A DNA stretch of 64,000 bases, taken from NCBI RefSeq assembly GCF_016653635.2, contig NZ_CP067421.1:372001-436000 (forward strand). Reading direction: 5' to 3'. This DNA comes from Skermanella sp. TT6 (GTDB lineage: Bacteria; Pseudomonadota; Alphaproteobacteria; Azospirillales; Azospirillaceae). Positions 61,639-64,000 of this stretch are shown piece by piece. The notes under the pieces are model-generated. The model had not been told where the DNA came from. It ran no database searches and saw only the letters and a list, made by a program, of their open reading frames with translations. The stretch's first letter is position 1. Every line of letters starts with the position of its first letter. A program made the translations under genes and the position numbers.

Positions 61639-62041
61639 GGAGAGCCTGCTTCCACCAGCCTCTCGCGTTCACGTCGGCACCCTCCAGAACCCTGCCGGTA
61701 GCCGCCTCCAGGATGCCGTCCGGATTGATGAAGCCGATCCAGGCGTAATCGGGATAGGTATCCTGCAGTCGCTGAAGAACGCTGCGCCGGGAGTCGCGGG
61801 AAGCTTGCGGCGATCTGACAACCTCAAGACTCGCCACGACGAGAAGGTCGCGGTACCGCTCAAACATGCCCCGATCGAGTTTGTCGGCCACTTGTCCGGC
61901 ATATTGGTGAAGTTGCGCACCAATCATGTGCTGGATGCGCTTGCCTGCTTCAGCCTGGAGCAGGGCCGCAGTCCCGACGGTGAAGGTCAACCCCACACCT
62001 CCAAGACATGCAGCAAGGACTATCCTCAGACTAAACCGCAC
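61639..62041 (-). pseudogene. Sensor protein fragment cut off by the IS6 element
   Basis: From GTG 62041 (AAAGGAG seven bases before) 134 residues remain: a membrane anchor (residues 5-28, SLRIVLAACLGGVGLTFTVG) and the first part of an extracytoplasmic Cache-like domain (TYPDYAWIGFINPDGILEAA, VNARGWWKQAL). After position 61639 the frame runs into IS6 DNA and stops at 61592. The missing part would have been a kinase, cyclase or chemotaxis domain. It faces the response regulator gene across 215 bases. Confidence 0.78.
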
Positions 62042-62256
62042 GCGATGCTCCTTTCGGGATCAAACACCGAAAGTCACGATATCATACATCAGTTGATGAA
62101 CGCATAACCTATTTGCCCTAGGATTGTTCCGGAAAGTGGCCGAGACCAGCTAGCGCTTGTTTCGCCTGTACGACTCAGGTCACATGTTTTATATGGCTAG
62201 GAATATGGGCGATCCGCTGCCGCACCAACATGTTACTATCTGCCTGGAGGCTAGTT

Positions 62257-62640
62257 ATGCTTGTTAAGCCTCATGTCCTCCTGGTCGATGATGAAGTTCT
62301 CGCCATCATGGCTCTGGAGCAAGAACTTCTTCAAGGAGGTTTTCGCGTCACAACGGCGCTTAACGGGAAAAAAGCGCTTGAACATTGGCGTCATGATCAT
62401 TTTGATGTTTTGGTGAAAGATCTTAGAATGCCTTTAATGAGTGGCAATGATTTGATCCAACAACTTCGCAGTGATTACCCGAAGCTACCTGTTGTGGTTA
62501 TCAGCGGGTATATCACCGCAGAAATTTCAGGCGAATTGAATAAAATGTTTGGGCGCCCACTTGTCATCATGGCCAAACCGGTCCGACTTGAAGATATCAT
62601 CCAAGCATTAAAAAAATTACTAACTGAAACAGGACAGTAA
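62257..62640 (+). CDS. Single-domain response regulator, low-GC
   Basis: 127 residues: a receiver domain alone. Acidic pocket Asp11-Asp12, phospho-acceptor Asp55 (VLVKDLRMP), Ser83 and Lys107 (MAKPVR) are all present. GGAGG six bases before ATG 62257 fixes the start; the ATG-less 62230 extension is dismissed. It lacks an output domain, so it acts as a phosphate relay or CheY-like signal. Base composition is clearly lower in GC than the neighbours, suggesting recent acquisition. Confidence 0.9.
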   Translation: MLVKPHVLLVDDEVLAIMALEQELLQGGFRVTTALNGKKALEHWRHDHFDVLVKDLRMPLMSGNDLIQQLRSDYPKLPVVVISGYITAEISGELNKMFGRPLVIMAKPVRLEDIIQALKKLLTETGQ

Positions 62641-62981
62641 ATCCATGTAATCACCGCACTTTGGTTCGTTTGCGCATGCCCATGCAGGGCACGGTCATGA
62701 GGCAGCCAAATCCAGGCGTTGTGAGTTCCGGCAGGGTCGGCGTGGATATTCGGTGCGCTTTTTCCTGAAGATCTAGACGTATGCGGTGCAGTTGGAAACG
62801 TCCTAGTGCGCTGACGCATAAAAAAGATTCAGAAAGCGACTTGCAAGATCGTGTTCAGACTGCATTCTTGCCGCTCTCGGTGCATCGCTTGTTTGCATCA
62901 GTGTACTAGCGCCAGTAGGTTCTCTATGCCCTGTTGAATAACGGTGGGTCTCGGACAGGCAGCGTACCTTCAGATTGTGCA
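62641..62981. other. Gene-free region
   Basis: 340 bases between the response regulator and the end of the second HAF gene. A 58-codon minus-strand frame (62979-62803) is open but has no family and no clear start signal. I see no other feature. Confidence 0.5.
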
Positions 62982-64000
62982 TTAGGCGTTTTGGCGCCTG
63001 CGATGCCGTACCAAACTCAGCCCAATGCCTCCGACGGCGATCAGTGCCAGCGTTCCCGGTTCCGGGACCTCCGCGACTGTGACCGGCGTGAGCAGGAAGG
63101 CATTCAATTGGCCGTTGGGATTGGCGCCGAAACCAGTGATCTGCCCGGCGTCGTTGATCCCTTCTCCACTCCAGAGGGTCCATCCCGACTCCGGAGGGAT
63201 CAAATCGTTCAGGTCGAACAAGCCCGTGCCATCCCATAGGAAAGCCCGGTCGACGCTGCCCGCAGTAGTGCTTTGTCCCGTCACCTGGCCGCTGTTGTTG
63301 ATGCCCCGGCCGGCGTTGAAGACCCCTTCGGCGAGGGCGCCTAGGTCCTGCATGCCGGTGGTTGGATCCCACAGGAACGCATTGAAGACGCCTACACCGG
63401 TGCCGCTGCCTCCCGTCACCTGGCCTCTATCGTTGATATCATCGCCGAAGCTGTTCGCCCGGCCAGTCGGTCCCGCGAGCGTGCCAAGATCCTGCATACC
63501 GGTCAGCGGGTCCCATAGGAACGCATGGTTGCCGAAGTTCTCAACGCTGCTGCTTCCCGTCACTTGGCCGCTGTCGTTGATGCCGGAGCCGACGCTGATT
63601 CCGGGAAACTCCTTGCTTAGGGCGCCGATGCTCCGTATGCCGGTTTCCGGGTCCCACACGAACGCATTGACGATGCTCGGGCCGAAGTTGCTGGCTCCTG
63701 TCACCTGGCCGCTGTTGTTGATGTCGGCACCATCGCTTATCTCATTCTCGCCGCCGCCGCCTGTACCGAGGTCCCGCATGCCGGTGGCACTGTCCCACAG
63801 GAACGCACGTTGGCTATCGTCTGCGTTGGTGCTGAACCCTGTGACTTGTCCGTTGTCGTTGATGCCAAAGGCCTGGCTGACGCCGCTGCTTCCGGCAAGT
63901 GACCCGAGGTCCCGCATGCCGGTCTCCGGGTCCCACAGGAACGCACGGGGGCCAGTAGGGGTCCCGCTGGTCCCTGTCACCTGGCCGTTATTGTTGATAT
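62982..64000 (-). CDS. HAF-repeat PEP-CTERM protein (runs off the right edge)
   Basis: The 3' 339 codons of a secreted repeat protein with at least seven HAF units of about 38 residues (INNSGQVTG, then AFLWDPxTGMxDLG). It ends with an intact PEP-CTERM tail: VPEPGTLALIAVGGIGLSLV followed by RHRRRQNA. The last repeat has the usual end block LFDLNDLIPPESGWTLWSGEGINDAGQITG (split at LIPPES). Compare 44694-45920, which shows the same architecture but a damaged carboxy-terminus. Confidence 0.9.
   Translation of the reverse strand, partial: INNNGQVTGTSGTPTGPRAFLWDPETGMRDLGSLAGSSGVSQAFGINDNGQVTGFSTNADDSQRAFLWDSATGMRDLGTGGGGENEISDGADINNSGQVTGASNFGPSIVNAFVWDPETGIRSIGALSKEFPGISVGSGINDSGQVTGSSSVENFGNHAFLWDPLTGMQDLGTLAGPTGRANSFGDDINDRGQVTGGSGTGVGVFNAFLWDPTTGMQDLGALAEGVFNAGRGINNSGQVTGQSTTAGSVDRAFLWDGTGLFDLNDLIPPESGWTLWSGEGINDAGQITGFGANPNGQLNAFLLTPVTVAEVPEPGTLALIAVGGIGLSLVRHRRRQNA

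Noticed and set aside
60787-61646. Eight-base target duplication around the IS6 element
   Set aside because: The left (GCCTCCTT) and right (GGAGAGCC) flanks differ.
62803-62979. Small 58-codon minus-strand gene
   Set aside because: No ribosome site or recognisable family; follows the stop of the HAF gene by chance.
1-64000. tRNA or rRNA genes
   Set aside because: No cloverleaf with CCA-type end or rRNA-like block was recognised by eye; a dedicated tRNA search was not possible.

Overview
The window comes from a GC-rich alphaproteobacterium, most likely a Rhodospirillales/Azospirillaceae relative (Azospirillum- or Skermanella-like). That is an inference from protein character and codon use; there is no rRNA here to prove it. 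A Rep_3-type initiator behind an iteron field, with a ParA operon close by, suggests that this DNA is a plasmid or chromid, or a chromosome that has captured one.

Left part (1-22.2 kb): the end of a GMC oxidoreductase, a secreted alpha/beta hydrolase, and a divergent ohr/ohrR peroxide-defence pair. A scar follows, made of a broken hydrolase and type VI secretion remnants (tssE, tssF). Next is a catabolic island. The minus strand carries MFS, TctA, TctB, TctC and a GntR/FCD regulator. The plus strand carries an HMG-CoA-lyase-like enzyme, a CaiB-type CoA-transferase, a DctP binding protein, a second GntR/FCD regulator, a second CoA-transferase, an iron alcohol dehydrogenase, a second lyase and an aldehyde dehydrogenase. 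The layout implies uptake of an organic acid, CoA activation and C-C cleavage, with alcohol and aldehyde oxidation alongside. An Rrf2/thioredoxin-reductase-like/methyltransferase-remnant operon and an orphan amino-acid-type binding protein close this part.

Middle (22.4-39.0 kb): a compact, translationally coupled aryl-polyene-type gene cluster. It has an ACP, membrane protein, AMP-ligase, two hot-dog dehydratases, LpxL-like acyltransferase, LolA-like protein, MMPL exporter, polysaccharide deacetylase, methyltransferase, ketosynthase plus ketosynthase-like partner, and ketoreductase. Convergent to it lie a GT2 glycosyltransferase, a PlsC acyltransferase and a flavin halogenase-like oxidoreductase. 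MipA-like, UbiE-like and small lipoprotein genes follow.

Right part (39-64 kb): a mobile and plasmid region. It holds a complete Tn3-family transposon (39529-43446) with 35-bp ends, a TTTCC target duplication and a tyrosine recombinase with a TnpI-like site. Two PEP-CTERM proteins follow, one with HAF repeats, then an IS110 scrap, a serine-recombinase derivative lacking its catalytic core, a DUF1612-type rhizobial plasmid protein and an enolase-superfamily enzyme. The plasmid module comes next: GTTTACC palindromes, parA and a companion, two minus-strand plasmid genes, iterons and rep. It is followed by a group II intron, an IS110/IS1111 transposase, an IS5 derivative with an internal deletion, and an intact IS6-type element that cuts off a sensor gene. 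A low-GC response regulator and a second HAF/PEP-CTERM gene run to the right edge. Clean internal deletions recur in several genes (tssE, tssF, a methyltransferase, an IS5 transposase, a serine recombinase), a signature of ongoing decay.
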